Below, piece after piece: positions 8,655-16,808 of a stretch of DNA of 64,000 bases. Under the pieces are notes generated by a model, which did not search any database, had not been told where the DNA came from, and saw only the letters and a list, made by a program, of their open reading frames with translations. Both the position numbers and the translations under genes were made by a program. The stretch's first letter is position 1; each line of letters begins with the position of its first letter. The stretch is from Kitasatospora phosalacinea (GTDB lineage: Bacteria > Actinomycetota > Actinomycetes > Streptomycetales > Streptomycetaceae), in assembly GCF_030268885.1 (NCBI RefSeq), contig NZ_BSSA01000014.1:62001-126000 (forward strand), read 5' to 3'.

Positions 8655-9290
8655 TCAGGGCGAGCCGTTGGTGAGCAGCAGGTGCAGGGTGCGGCCGCGG
8701 TGGGCGAGCGTGGCGGTGTCGTTGCCGCAGCCGTCGAAGTAGGTCGGCCACGGCTCCGGCGCGTCGTCGGGGTAGTGGGCGCAGCGCAGGAAGTCCGGGC
8801 CGACCGCGGCGAAGGACCAGGCCGGGGCGTCGCGGCCGTCCGGGTCGTCGCGGCCGTCCGGGCCGAGCAGTTCCCGGGCGAAGTCGCCGACCAGCCGTTC
8901 GGCCTGCGCCGCCGGGAGCCGGTGCCGGTACGGGCTCCACGCCTCGCGGAGCATCCGGCGCAGCCGGGCCAGGAAGCCCGCGCGGTCGAGGGGTGCGAGC
9001 GCAGCGCGGAAGTCCCGGCGCAGGAGCGGGAGTTCGTGGGGCCGGGAGCCGTCCGTCAGGTTGTGCCAGCCGCGGCGGGCGTCGGCCCCGCGCAGCAGCG
9101 GGTCGAACAGGTCGCTGCGCAGCAGGGCGGGCAGGGCGGCGCGGCCGTCCTGCGCGGTGAGGGGCGGGTCGCACTCCGCGGTGAGCAGCAGGGTGTTGCC
9201 GTTCGTCGTGCGGTCGACGGCGGAGAGGAAGGCGTCGACGGCCGGGGGTTCGGGGGTCGGAAGCGGCGCGCTGAAGGTCCATGGGCCCAT
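8655..9290 (-). CDS. hypothetical protein
   Basis: A 211-residue soluble protein that I do not recognise. It is rich in Leu, Ala and Arg and has no signal peptide or membrane segment. It ends with FDGCGNDTATLAHRGRTLHL. I choose the ATG at 9290 (MGPWTFSAPL) because GGGAGG lies about 8 bases upstream on this strand; an in-frame start at 9326 would add 12 proline-rich residues. It is convergent with the DUF6204 gene. High-GC third positions support it being a real gene. Confidence 0.65.
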   Translation of the reverse strand: MGPWTFSAPLPTPEPPAVDAFLSAVDRTTNGNTLLLTAECDPPLTAQDGRAALPALLRSDLFDPLLRGADARRGWHNLTDGSRPHELPLLRRDFRAALAPLDRAGFLARLRRMLREAWSPYRHRLPAAQAERLVGDFARELLGPDGRDDPDGRDAPAWSFAAVGPDFLRCAHYPDDAPEPWPTYFDGCGNDTATLAHRGRTLHLLLTNGSP

Positions 9291-9364
9291 GGCGGGAGCC
9301 TCCCGGGCGGGCGGCCGCGGGTTCAACGGGTTTTCGACGGGGGCGGCCCCGGAACGGCCGGAGC

Positions 9365-10276
9365 CTAGAACAGGGTGTCCTGTTCGGCGGCGGGGCGGGT
9401 CCTGGGGAGCAGGGCCAGGCCGTCGCAGCCGGGGGCGTCAGGGGCGGGGTGCAGCGTCCAGCCGGTGAGCAGGCGGGTGTCGAGGAGCAGCGGGGGGCCG
9501 TCGGGGCGGTCGAGGAAGAGGTGGCTGCCGATCGGGCGGCGCAGGCGGCCGCTCAGGTGGGCGCCGTCGGTGAGGGACTTGACCTGCTGGTAGTGCTCGG
9601 GGGCGCCGTCGGTGAGGCCGAACAGGGCGACCTGGTCGGTGACGGGGTGGTCGGTGAGCAGGGTCAGCTGGTCGTGCTCGGCGAGCAGGTGGTGGGCGCG
9701 GGTGCGGGCGGCGGTGAGTGCGTCGCGCCGTTCGGCGGGGGCGGGCAGGCTCCACCAGGCCGGGTACTTGGCGGCGGCGGGGATCCGTTCGCGGGCCAGC
9801 CGGGCGTGGGCGAGGGCGAGTTCGGCGCGGCGGACGGCGGGCAGCGGGCCGTGGGCGACGAACGTCCAGGTGAGGGCGGCCTGTTCGAGCAGGCGGGCGG
9901 TGCCGCGGTCGGCGGCGGTGAGGCCGACCTTGAGCAGGCCGGGGGCGAACCAGGCGAGGTAGAGGCGGTAGGTGCGGCCGTCGTCGAGGATCCGGTCGCG
10001 GGCGAGTTGCAGGCCGCGGTCGGCGTTCTGGCAGCTCGGGCACTGGCTGAGGGCGCCCTCGGAGGGGACGGTGGCGCGGTGCGGGCAGGGGCGGTGGCCG
10101 CGCTCGGTGTGCGCGCCGGTGCAGCGGCGCGGGCCGGTGATCCGCCAGGCGACGGGGGCGCCGTCGGCGAGCGGACGGGTGTGGCGCTCGCGGCCGTCGG
10201 TGGCGGTGAGGTGGGGTGCGCCGTCCTGCCAGCGCAGCCCCGTGGCGGTCCATCCGTTGCCCTGGTCCTGGTGCAT
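9365..10276 (-). CDS. DUF2797 domain protein
   Basis: A 303-residue protein matching DUF2797. It has a cysteine cluster (CTGAHTERGHRPCPHR, then CPSCQNADRG) that may bind a metal. A GIY-YIG-like stretch follows: YRLYLAWFAPGLLKVGLT. The family is widespread in Streptomyces and uncharacterised. The ATG at 10276 (MHQDQGNGW) fits the usual start of the family; an upstream in-frame start at 10309 is possible. It runs in the same direction as the MarR gene upstream, with 45 bp between this start and the MarR stop. Confidence 0.75.
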   Translation of the reverse strand: MHQDQGNGWTATGLRWQDGAPHLTATDGRERHTRPLADGAPVAWRITGPRRCTGAHTERGHRPCPHRATVPSEGALSQCPSCQNADRGLQLARDRILDDGRTYRLYLAWFAPGLLKVGLTAADRGTARLLEQAALTWTFVAHGPLPAVRRAELALAHARLARERIPAAAKYPAWWSLPAPAERRDALTAARTRAHHLLAEHDQLTLLTDHPVTDQVALFGLTDGAPEHYQQVKSLTDGAHLSGRLRRPIGSHLFLDRPDGPPLLLDTRLLTGWTLHPAPDAPGCDGLALLPRTRPAAEQDTLF

Positions 10277-10321
10277 CAGGTGAGCGTACGGCACGCCACC
10301 GACAGTCACGGGTTCACGGTC

Positions 10322-10774
10322 TCACGGGCGCAGCAGGAGCGGCAGGACCTGGTCGCAGAGCCCGGCGAGGGCGGCGCGCTGCTCGGGGGCGAGGCTGTCG
10401 AAGGCGGCGCGGGCGCGGGTCATGTCGTCGCGGATCCGGTCGAGGACGTCGCGGCCGGGCCCGGTGATGGTGACGATCTTGACCCGGCGGTCGGTGGCGG
10501 CGGCCTCGCGGCGGGCGTAGCCGAGTGCTTCGAGGCGGTCGACGATGCCGGTGACGTTGGAGGCGTCGCAGCCGAGGCGTCCGGCCAGGGCGCGCATCGG
10601 GACGGGTTCGAGGACGGCCTTGAGGGCCTTGGCCTGCGAGGAGTTGAGGCCGTGGCGGGCCGCGGCGGCGGCGAAGTCCTGGAAGTAGGCGGCGCCGACG
10701 GCCGCGATGCGTTCCATGAGTTCGGTGCTGGAGGGTGCGGTCGCGGCGGTGCCGCTGCCTGTGCTGCTGGCCAT
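10322..10774 (-). CDS. MarR family transcriptional regulator
   Basis: A 150-residue winged-helix protein. The recognition region reads MRALAGRLGCDASNVTGIVDRLEALGYARR, followed by the wing ATDRRVKIVTITGPG. These are the classical MarR features, and the length is typical. MarR proteins usually repress nearby genes and are released by small phenolic ligands. Targets may be itself and the DUF2797 gene downstream. The upstream region 10775-10880 is relatively AT-rich (around 10795-10840) and probably holds its operator, but I saw no perfect palindrome there. Confidence 0.85.
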   Translation of the reverse strand: MASSTGSGTAATAPSSTELMERIAAVGAAYFQDFAAAAARHGLNSSQAKALKAVLEPVPMRALAGRLGCDASNVTGIVDRLEALGYARREAAATDRRVKIVTITGPGRDVLDRIRDDMTRARAAFDSLAPEQRAALAGLCDQVLPLLLRP

Positions 10775-10880
10775 GGCGGTCAGGGTACGCCCATTCGTTT
10801 CAGTGTCTCCAGTATTGAGCCTGGCAAGTAGTTTGCGGATCCGGTGGACGCTCCGTGCACGACCTCCCGGGCGGGGCCGC

Positions 10881-11279
10881 TCAGAGCACCAGACGGTCGA
10901 ACAGGTGGTGGAGTTCCCCGGCCGGGTCGGCGGTCAGCCCGGTGTGCACCGGTCCGGGCTGGACGACGGCGCTGCGCGGGGCGGTGAGCCAGCGGAAGCG
11001 CTGCCCGGCGCTGTCCCGGGCGGCCGGACCGGCGGCCTCGCCGCCCGCGCAGACCGCCTCGACGCCGCGCAGCGCACGCCGCACGCCCGCGACGTCGGCC
11101 AGCGCGTCCAGGGCCAGCAGCCGCCCCTGGTCGAGGTGGGTGCGGGCGCCCAGGTACTCGGCGGTGCGGCAGTACAGCAGGACGCCGATGTTGATGCACT
11201 CGCCGCGCTCGACCCGGGGGACGGCCCGGATCAGCGCGTACTCGTAGTCGTGGCGGGGCTGTTCGTGGACGGGCTCCAT
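10881..11279 (-). CDS. DUF3037 family protein
   Basis: A 132-residue protein with the DUF3037 opening YEYALIRAVPRVERGECINIGVLLYC and the later segment LTADPAGELHHLFDRLVL. The start is the ATG at 11279, whose first base overlaps the stop of the HipA-like gene upstream (TGATG), so the two are translationally coupled. DUF3037 and HipA-like kinases recur together in many bacteria, which suggests a joint but undefined role. No membrane segment. Confidence 0.8.
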   Translation of the reverse strand: MEPVHEQPRHDYEYALIRAVPRVERGECINIGVLLYCRTAEYLGARTHLDQGRLLALDALADVAGVRRALRGVEAVCAGGEAAGPAARDSAGQRFRWLTAPRSAVVQPGPVHTGLTADPAGELHHLFDRLVL

Positions 11280-12034
11280 CAGGACGCCACCTCCGGGAGC
11301 CAGTCGCGGGGCCCGGCGAGCCGGGCGGTGAGCTGTGCGGTGTACGCGGCGCGGACGTCGTCGGGGGTGTCGAAGCCTGGCTCGTCGGCCAGCCAGACGT
11401 CCGGGACGGCGGCGACCGCGGCGGGCAGCGCCCGCTCGGCGAGGGCGGCGAGTTCGGCGTCGACGGCCGCCAGGTGGCCGACGGCGTGCCGCAGCGCGTG
11501 GTCGGAGGCGTCGTAGGGCTTGCGGCGCCACTTCTCGGCGCCCGGCCAGCTGTGGTGGAAGATCAGGCTGGCGCCGTGGTCGATCAGCCGCAGCCCGCCG
11601 GCCGCGACCAGCAGGTTGGGGTTGCGCCAGGAGCGGTCGACGTTGCCGATCAGCGCGTCGAACCAGAGCACCCGGGCGGCGAAGTCGTCCTCCACCTCGA
11701 AGCAGAGCGGGTCGAAGTTCAGCGCCCCGGAGACGTACGCCATGCCGAGGTTGGTGCCGCCGCTGGCCCGCATCTGGTCCTGGACCTGCACCTCGGGCTC
11801 GCTGCGGGCCAGCACCGGGTCCAGGTCGACCAGGGCGAGTTCGGGCACCGGCAGGCCGAGCCGGCGGCCGAGTTCACCCGCCAGCACCTCGGCCACCAGC
11901 GCCTTGCGGCCCTGGGCCGCGCCGACCCACTTCAGGACGTACAGGCGGCGGTCGTCGGCCTCGATCAGGCCCGGCATCGAACCGCCTTCGCGCAGCGGCG
12001 TCGCGTAGCGGACGGCCGTCACCTCGGAGAGCAT
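11279..12034 (-). CDS. HipA-like kinase family protein
   Basis: A 251-residue protein with the C-terminal kinase core of HipA-type phosphatidylinositol 3/4-kinase-like enzymes: YVLKWVGAAQG (ATP-binding lysine), FDALIGNVDRSWRNPNLLV (catalytic D.N.DR..N) and LRLIDHGASLIFHHSW (DFG-like aspartate, here DHG). It is half the length of HipA and lacks the N-subdomain 1. No HipB-like DNA-binding antitoxin is adjacent; instead it is coupled to DUF3037. Whether it is a toxin, a protein kinase or a housekeeping enzyme cannot be decided from sequence. Confidence 0.8.
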   Translation of the reverse strand: MLSEVTAVRYATPLREGGSMPGLIEADDRRLYVLKWVGAAQGRKALVAEVLAGELGRRLGLPVPELALVDLDPVLARSEPEVQVQDQMRASGGTNLGMAYVSGALNFDPLCFEVEDDFAARVLWFDALIGNVDRSWRNPNLLVAAGGLRLIDHGASLIFHHSWPGAEKWRRKPYDASDHALRHAVGHLAAVDAELAALAERALPAAVAAVPDVWLADEPGFDTPDDVRAAYTAQLTARLAGPRDWLPEVAS

Positions 12035-12187
12035 CCGGACAGCCTAGCGGCCCGCCGGGGGCATGGCCGCGCGCCGGGCGGGCAGGCGCCCGGCAGCCCG
12101 TTGGAGATGCACCCGCCGTTACCCCGTGCGAGTGTGGCCAACAGTCGTCCTTGCCACTCACGGACCTGCACACAGTAGGGGATGAAG

Positions 12188-13546
12188 ATGGAACGACCTC
12201 GGATCCTGATCGTCGGCGGCGGTTTCGCCGGACTGGAGTGCGCGCGCCGCCTGGAGCGCAAGCTCGCCCCCTCCGAGGCGGAGATCTCCCTGGTCACGCC
12301 GTTCTCGTACCAGCTGTACCTGCCGCTGCTGCCGCACGTCGCGGCCGGGGTGCTGACCCCGCAGTCGGTGGCGATCTCGCTGCGGCGCTCGCTGCGGCGC
12401 ACCCACATCGTGCCGGGCGGGGCGATCGGCATCGATCCGCGGTCGAAGGTCGCCGTGGTCCGCAAGATCACCGACGAGGTGGTGGCGGAGAAGTACGACT
12501 ACCTGGTGCTCGCGCCGGGCAGCGTCACCCGGACCTTCGACATCCCCGGCCTGCCGGACTACGCGCGCGGCATGAAGACGCTCGCCGAGGCCACCTACAT
12601 CCGCGACCACGTGATCGCCCAGCTCGACCTGGCGTCCGCCTCGATGGACGAGAACGAGCGGGCCTCCCGGCTGCAGTTCGTGGTGGTCGGCGGCGGGTAC
12701 GCGGGCACCGAGACCGCGGCCTGCCTGCAGCGGCTGACCACGGCGGCGGTCAAGCGCTACCCGCGGCTGGACCCGCAGCTGATCAAGTGGCACCTGATCG
12801 ACATCGCGCCGAAGCTGATGCCCGAACTGGGCGACAAGCTCGGCGCCACCGCGATGGAGATCCTGCGCGGGCGCGGCGTGGACGTGTCGCTGGGCGTGTC
12901 GATCGCCGAGGTCGGCCCGGAGACGGTCAAGTTCACCGACGGGCGCAGCCTGCCGTGCCGCACCCTGATCTGGACGGCCGGCGTGGCCGCCTCCCCGCTG
13001 GTCGGCACGCTGGACGCGGAGACGGTGCGCGGGCGGCTCGCGGTGACGGCGGAGATGCGGGTGCCGCAGTTCGAGGGGGTGTTCGCGCTCGGCGACGCGG
13101 CCGCGGTGCCGGACCTGGCCAAGGGCGACGGGGCGGTCTGTCCGCCGACCGCGCAGCACTCGGCCCGGCAGGGCAAGAAGGTGGCCGACAACCTGGTCGC
13201 GGCGCTGCGCAACCAGCCGCTGCAGCCGTACTTCCACAAGGACCTGGGGCTGGTCGTCGACCTCGGCGGCAAGGACGCGGTCTCCAAGCCGCTGGGCGTG
13301 GAGCTGCACGGCGCGCCCGCCCAGGCGGTGGCCCGCGGCTACCACGTGATGGCGATGCGCACCAACGCCGCGAAGTACCGCACGGCGGCGAACTGGCTGC
13401 TCAACGCCACCGCGGGCGACGACTTCGTCCGCACCGGCTTCCTGGCCCGCCAGCCCGCCCGGCTGCGCGACTTCGAGTACACCGACGCGTACCTGTCCCG
13501 CGACCAGGTCCGCGAGCACGCGCAGGCGCTGCTGGCCAAGGGCTGA
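12188..13546 (+). CDS. type II NADH dehydrogenase (NDH-2-like FAD oxidoreductase)
   Basis: A 452-residue flavoprotein. The N-terminal FAD-binding fold is ILIVGGGFAGLECARRLERKL, the NAD-binding fold is QFVVVGGGYAGTETAACLQRL, and the FAD contact near the C-terminus is VFALGDAAAVPDL. The order matches NDH-2 enzymes, which pass electrons from NADH to menaquinone at the membrane without pumping protons. I prefer the ATG at 12188 (MERPRIL) over 12182 because AGGGG at 12175-12180 is then correctly spaced. The C-terminal region LRDFEYTDAYLSRDQV may help membrane attachment. Other pyridine-nucleotide disulphide oxidoreductases remain possible. Confidence 0.88.
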   Translation: MERPRILIVGGGFAGLECARRLERKLAPSEAEISLVTPFSYQLYLPLLPHVAAGVLTPQSVAISLRRSLRRTHIVPGGAIGIDPRSKVAVVRKITDEVVAEKYDYLVLAPGSVTRTFDIPGLPDYARGMKTLAEATYIRDHVIAQLDLASASMDENERASRLQFVVVGGGYAGTETAACLQRLTTAAVKRYPRLDPQLIKWHLIDIAPKLMPELGDKLGATAMEILRGRGVDVSLGVSIAEVGPETVKFTDGRSLPCRTLIWTAGVAASPLVGTLDAETVRGRLAVTAEMRVPQFEGVFALGDAAAVPDLAKGDGAVCPPTAQHSARQGKKVADNLVAALRNQPLQPYFHKDLGLVVDLGGKDAVSKPLGVELHGAPAQAVARGYHVMAMRTNAAKYRTAANWLLNATAGDDFVRTGFLARQPARLRDFEYTDAYLSRDQVREHAQALLAKG

Positions 13547-13555
13547 GCGGCCCGC

Positions 13556-13603
13556 ACCGCACGACAGGAGGCCCCGCCCCTTCCGGCGGGGCCTTCGTGC
13601 GGT
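13556..13603. terminator. bidirectional hairpin terminator
   Basis: AGGCCCCGCC (13569-13578) pairs perfectly with GGCGGGGCCT (13585-13594) around a 6-nt loop. Outside it ACCGCACGA (13556-13564) pairs with TCGTGCGGT (13595-13603). It lies between two convergent genes, directly after the NADH dehydrogenase. Confidence 0.85.
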
Positions 13604-13619
13604 CGGGCCCCGGCGGGCC

Positions 13620-13976
13620 TCAGAGGTCGTACGGGTACAGCTCGACGCGGACGCACGGGACGGCGACCTCGATCCGGCCGGGCGGGGCGGCCAGGTCGAG
13701 CAGGGTGCGGCTGTCGCCGGTGCGCAGCACCCCTGCGCCGTCGAACTCGCCGGTCAGCAGCAGGAGTTCGCCCTCGGTGCGGACGGCGGGCGCGGCCGCG
13801 GGGGCCGGGCGGACGGTGGCGTGCTCCTCGTCGATCGTCCACTCGACGCGGTACGGGCCGGGCGGGGCGGCCGGGTCGCCGCGCCAGACGGCGACGGCCG
13901 GGCCGTACGGGGTGTCGGCCTCGGCGAGCGGCGGGCCGGGGTCGGCGGGGCGCAGGCGGACCAGGCGGACCAGCAC
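13620..13976 (-). CDS. small hypothetical protein coupled to MocR regulator
   Basis: A 118-residue protein that I do not recognise. Its predicted strands (YRVEWTIDEEHATVRP, LLLLTGEFDGAGVL, VAVPCVRVELYPYDL) suggest a small beta-rich fold. A GTG at 13976 follows the MocR stop by 11 bases with GGAGG between them, a clear coupled start. The open frame extends much further upstream but only as an antisense shadow of the MocR gene. Its fixed position after a MocR gene suggests a shared role. Confidence 0.6.
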   Translation of the reverse strand: MLVRLVRLRPADPGPPLAEADTPYGPAVAVWRGDPAAPPGPYRVEWTIDEEHATVRPAPAAAPAVRTEGELLLLTGEFDGAGVLRTGDSRTLLDLAAPPGRIEVAVPCVRVELYPYDL

Positions 13977-13987
13977 GGACGGCCTCC

Positions 13988-15304
13988 TCAGGTCAGCCGG
14001 GAGCCGGTGGCGGGGGCGGCCAGGACGGCGGCGAGGTCGGCGGCCAGCTCGACCGCCTCGGCCGGGTCGAGGGTGGAGACGGTGATCCGGACGCCGGGCG
14101 GGGAGGCGAGCCGGAACCGGGAGCCGGGGGCGGTGACCCAGCCGCGGTGCAGCATGGCGGCGGTGGTGGCCGTCTCGTCGGGGACGGGGACCCAGACGTT
14201 GAGGCCGCTGGCGCCGTGGGCGCGGATGCCGTGCGCGGCGAGGGCGGACAGCAGGGCCTCGCGCCGGGCCCGGTAGACGGGGGCGGGGGTGGGCGGGCGG
14301 CGGCGCAGTTCGAGGACGGTGCGCTGCAGCAGGTGGCTGACCCACCCGGCGTCCAGGCGCTGGCGGCCCAGGACGCGGGAGACGGTGTCGGCGTCGCCGG
14401 TGCAGACGGCGACCCGCAGGTCGGGGCCGAGCGCCTTGGCGGCGGAGCGCACCAGCGCCCAGTGCGTGACGGTGCCGTCGGCCAGTGACTGGAAGGGCTG
14501 GTCGACCATGCCGTGGCCGTGGTCGTCCTCGACCAGGACGGTGCCGGGCCGTTCGGCCAGGACGGCGCGCAGGGCGGCGGCGCGGGCGGGGGTGAGGGCG
14601 GCGCCGGTGGGGTTCTGGGCGCGACTGGTGACGACCAGGGCGCGGGCGCCGTGGTCGAGGGCGGCGGCGACCGGGCCGGGCAGCGGGCCCTGGTCGTCGA
14701 CCGGGACGGGGGCGGGGCGCAGCCCGAGGGCGGGCAGCAGGTCGAGCAGGCTGCCCCAGCCCGGGTCCTCGACGGCGACGGTGTCGCCGGGGCGCAGGTG
14801 GGCCGACAGGACCCGCGCGATGGAGTCCAACGCGCCGGAGCAGACCGCCAGTTCGCCCTCGGGGACGCCGTCGGCGCGGAACTCGGCGCGGTAGTCGGCG
14901 AGCAGTTCGGGCTCGGCCACGGGGTGCCCGTACAGGACGGTGGGGCCGGTGGCCGCGGCGGCCAGGGCGGGGCCGAGCGGGGGCAGCAGGGCCGGGTCGG
15001 GGTTGCCCGCCGAGACGTCCCGCGCGCCGGGGGGGACGGGCAGCCGGGCCTGGTCCCGCGGGGTGGTGGCGGGGCGGGGGCGGACCCTGCTGCCGCGCCG
15101 CCCGGCGGTCTCGATGACGCCGCGTTCGCGCAGCAGGCGGTAGGCGGCGGCCACCGTGTTGGGGTTGACGCCGAGCTCCCCGGCCAGGTCGCGCAGCGGG
15201 GGCAGGGCGGCCCCGGGGGCCAACTCCCCTGCGGCGACGGCGCGTTCGACGTCGGCGGCAATTTCGCTGGCTCGCCGACCGGTGATCCGATACTCTCCTA
15301 GCAC
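13988..15304 (-). CDS. MocR/PdxR-like GntR regulator with aminotransferase domain
   Basis: A 438-residue fusion. The N-terminal GntR winged helix is at about residues 10-78 (LPPLRDLAGELGVNPNTVAAAYRLL). It is followed by a fold type I aminotransferase-like domain with VLYGHPVAEPELLADYRAEF, EDPGWGSLLDLLPALG and the PLP-lysine region RSAAKALGPDLRVAVC. MocR proteins sense PLP or related compounds and regulate vitamin B6, GABA or taurine genes. The divergent neighbours are pyridoxamine-phosphate-oxidase-fold proteins, fitting a PdxR-type role. The start is GTG 15304 with no Shine-Dalgarno; a CATAAT -10 ends 7 bases upstream, so the mRNA is probably leaderless. Confidence 0.88.
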   Translation of the reverse strand: MLGEYRITGRRASEIAADVERAVAAGELAPGAALPPLRDLAGELGVNPNTVAAAYRLLRERGVIETAGRRGSRVRPRPATTPRDQARLPVPPGARDVSAGNPDPALLPPLGPALAAAATGPTVLYGHPVAEPELLADYRAEFRADGVPEGELAVCSGALDSIARVLSAHLRPGDTVAVEDPGWGSLLDLLPALGLRPAPVPVDDQGPLPGPVAAALDHGARALVVTSRAQNPTGAALTPARAAALRAVLAERPGTVLVEDDHGHGMVDQPFQSLADGTVTHWALVRSAAKALGPDLRVAVCTGDADTVSRVLGRQRLDAGWVSHLLQRTVLELRRRPPTPAPVYRARREALLSALAAHGIRAHGASGLNVWVPVPDETATTAAMLHRGWVTAPGSRFRLASPPGVRITVSTLDPAEAVELAADLAAVLAAPATGSRLT

Positions 15305-15315
15305 AAAGCAGATTA

Positions 15316-15327
15316 TGCACTAGTGCA
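15316..15327. promoter_or_regulatory. 12-bp palindromic operator in the MocR/split-barrel intergenic region
   Basis: TGCACTAGTGCA is a perfect palindrome in the only 34 bp separating the divergent MocR gene and the flavin-fold gene. On the MocR strand it overlaps the -10 CATAAT, with TGACAA 16 bases further upstream. Its position predicts autorepression by MocR and control of the divergent gene. Confidence 0.6.
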
Positions 15328-15338
15328 GAGGATTTGTC

Positions 15339-16004
15339 ATGTCGAACAGCCCCGGAGGGTCGTACACCCGCGACGACCTCACCACCCCGACCCGCTCCAA
15401 GGAGCGCGCCGCCTGGGACGAAGCCGCCGTGCACGCGATCCTCGACGCCGGGTACCTCTGCCACCTCGGCTTCGTCCGGGACGGCGCCCCGGTGGTGCTG
15501 CCCACCCTGTACGCCCGGGTCGGCCGGGTGCTGTACGTGCACGGCTCCACCGGCAGCCGCCCGCTGCGCGGGGCGAAGGACGGGCCGGGCCTGCCGGTGT
15601 GCGTGACGGTCACCCACCTGGACGGGCTGGTGCTGGCCAAGTCCGCCTTCCACCACTCGGTCAACTACCGCTCGGTGGTCGCCCACGGCACCGCGCACCA
15701 GGTCACCGACCCCGCCGAGCTGCGCCTGGCGCTGGACGCGATCGTCGACCAGGTGGTGCCGGGCCGCTCGGCCGACTGCCGCCCCGGCAACGCCAGGGAG
15801 CTGGCCGCCACCGCGGTGATCCGGCTGGAGCTGGAGCAGGTCTCGGCGAAGACCCGCACCGGCGGCGTCAACGACGAGGAGGAGGACCTCGGCCTGCCGT
15901 ACTGGGCGGGCGTCGTCCCCGTCGCCCCGGCGTACGGCGCGCCGCTCCCCTCCCCGCACACCGACGTCGAGCCCCCCGCCTACCTGCGGGAGCGGCCGTG
16001 CTGA
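15339..16004 (+). CDS. pyridoxamine 5'-phosphate oxidase family protein
   Basis: A 221-residue flavin-binding split-barrel protein: YLCHLGFVRDGAPVVLPTLY, VLYVHGSTGSRPLR, VCVTVTHLDGLVLAKSAFHH and NYRSVVAHGTAHQV follow the order seen in PNPOx-like family members that bind FMN or F420. The ATG has AGAGGA 7 bases upstream. It overlaps the next gene by 7 nt. True PdxH activity is doubtful because this subgroup lacks the full PdxH substrate-binding C-terminus; a flavin-dependent oxidoreductase or binding role is likelier. Confidence 0.82.
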   Translation: MSNSPGGSYTRDDLTTPTRSKERAAWDEAAVHAILDAGYLCHLGFVRDGAPVVLPTLYARVGRVLYVHGSTGSRPLRGAKDGPGLPVCVTVTHLDGLVLAKSAFHHSVNYRSVVAHGTAHQVTDPAELRLALDAIVDQVVPGRSADCRPGNARELAATAVIRLELEQVSAKTRTGGVNDEEEDLGLPYWAGVVPVAPAYGAPLPSPHTDVEPPAYLRERPC

Positions 16005-16654
16005 TCCGGGGGTGGGACCGCGGCGCGGAGCAGGAGTGGCGCCGGTGGCTGGCCGCGGGCCGGGACTTCGGCACGCTGGCCGCCAACGGGCCCGACGGCC
16101 CGGTGCTCACCCCCGCACCCTTCCTGCTGGACGCCGAGGCGGGCGAGGTGCTGCTGCACCTGGCCGCCGCCAACCCGCTGCTGGCCGCGGTGCGCGCCGA
16201 CCCGCACGTGACGCTGGCCGTCACCGACGACCACGCCTTCGTCCCCGGCCGCTGGCGCGGCGCCCCGTACACCCCGACCAGCTACTACGCCTCCGTGCAG
16301 TTCTCCTGCACCGCCGAACTGGTCGAGGACCCGGCGGAGAAGGCCGCGCTGCTCAACCGGCAGCTGGCGCACTTCCAGCCCGAGGAGCCCGGGCAGCCCG
16401 CGGACCGGGTGGAGCCGCGGAACGCATACTGGGAGCAGCTGACCGCCGTCCGGGGGCTGCGGCTGACGGTGCGCCGGGTGCGGGCGAAGTTCAAGTACGA
16501 CGACAAGAAGCCGGTCGAGCTCCAGGGCGAGGTCGCCGAGCGACTGGCCGAGCGGCACGCGGCCACCGGGCGCCCGCAGGACGCGGCCGCCCGCGCGCAG
16601 CTGCTGCGTCGGATGGCCCTGCGGACGGGCCCCGCTGACCGTTCGTCGGACTGA
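15998..16654 (+). CDS. FMN-binding split-barrel protein (PaiB-like)
   Basis: A 218-residue protein starting at a GTG that overlaps the preceding stop. Features are WLAAGRDFGTLAANGPDGPV, AANPLLAAVRADPHVTLAVT, YTPTSYYASVQFSC and KFKYDDKKPVELQ. These match the FMN-binding negative transcriptional regulator/PaiB group, which has the split-barrel fold rather than a DNA-binding domain. It forms a two-gene unit with the PNPOx-like gene, both opposite MocR. Function beyond flavin binding is unknown. Confidence 0.72.
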   Translation: MLIRGWDRGAEQEWRRWLAAGRDFGTLAANGPDGPVLTPAPFLLDAEAGEVLLHLAAANPLLAAVRADPHVTLAVTDDHAFVPGRWRGAPYTPTSYYASVQFSCTAELVEDPAEKAALLNRQLAHFQPEEPGQPADRVEPRNAYWEQLTAVRGLRLTVRRVRAKFKYDDKKPVELQGEVAERLAERHAATGRPQDAAARAQLLRRMALRTGPADRSSD

Positions 16655-16808
16655 CAGTTGATCGGCCGCGGGCGTGTCGGACGCGGACGGCGGGGTAGCC
16701 GCTGGTCGAATTACCTCCGGAGATTTCCGTCCATAACGGGACGGATCGTCATGTAGGGAGAGACCACTGGCTACCCACGCCGCCCCCAGGGACGAACACC
16801 TCGGCCAC

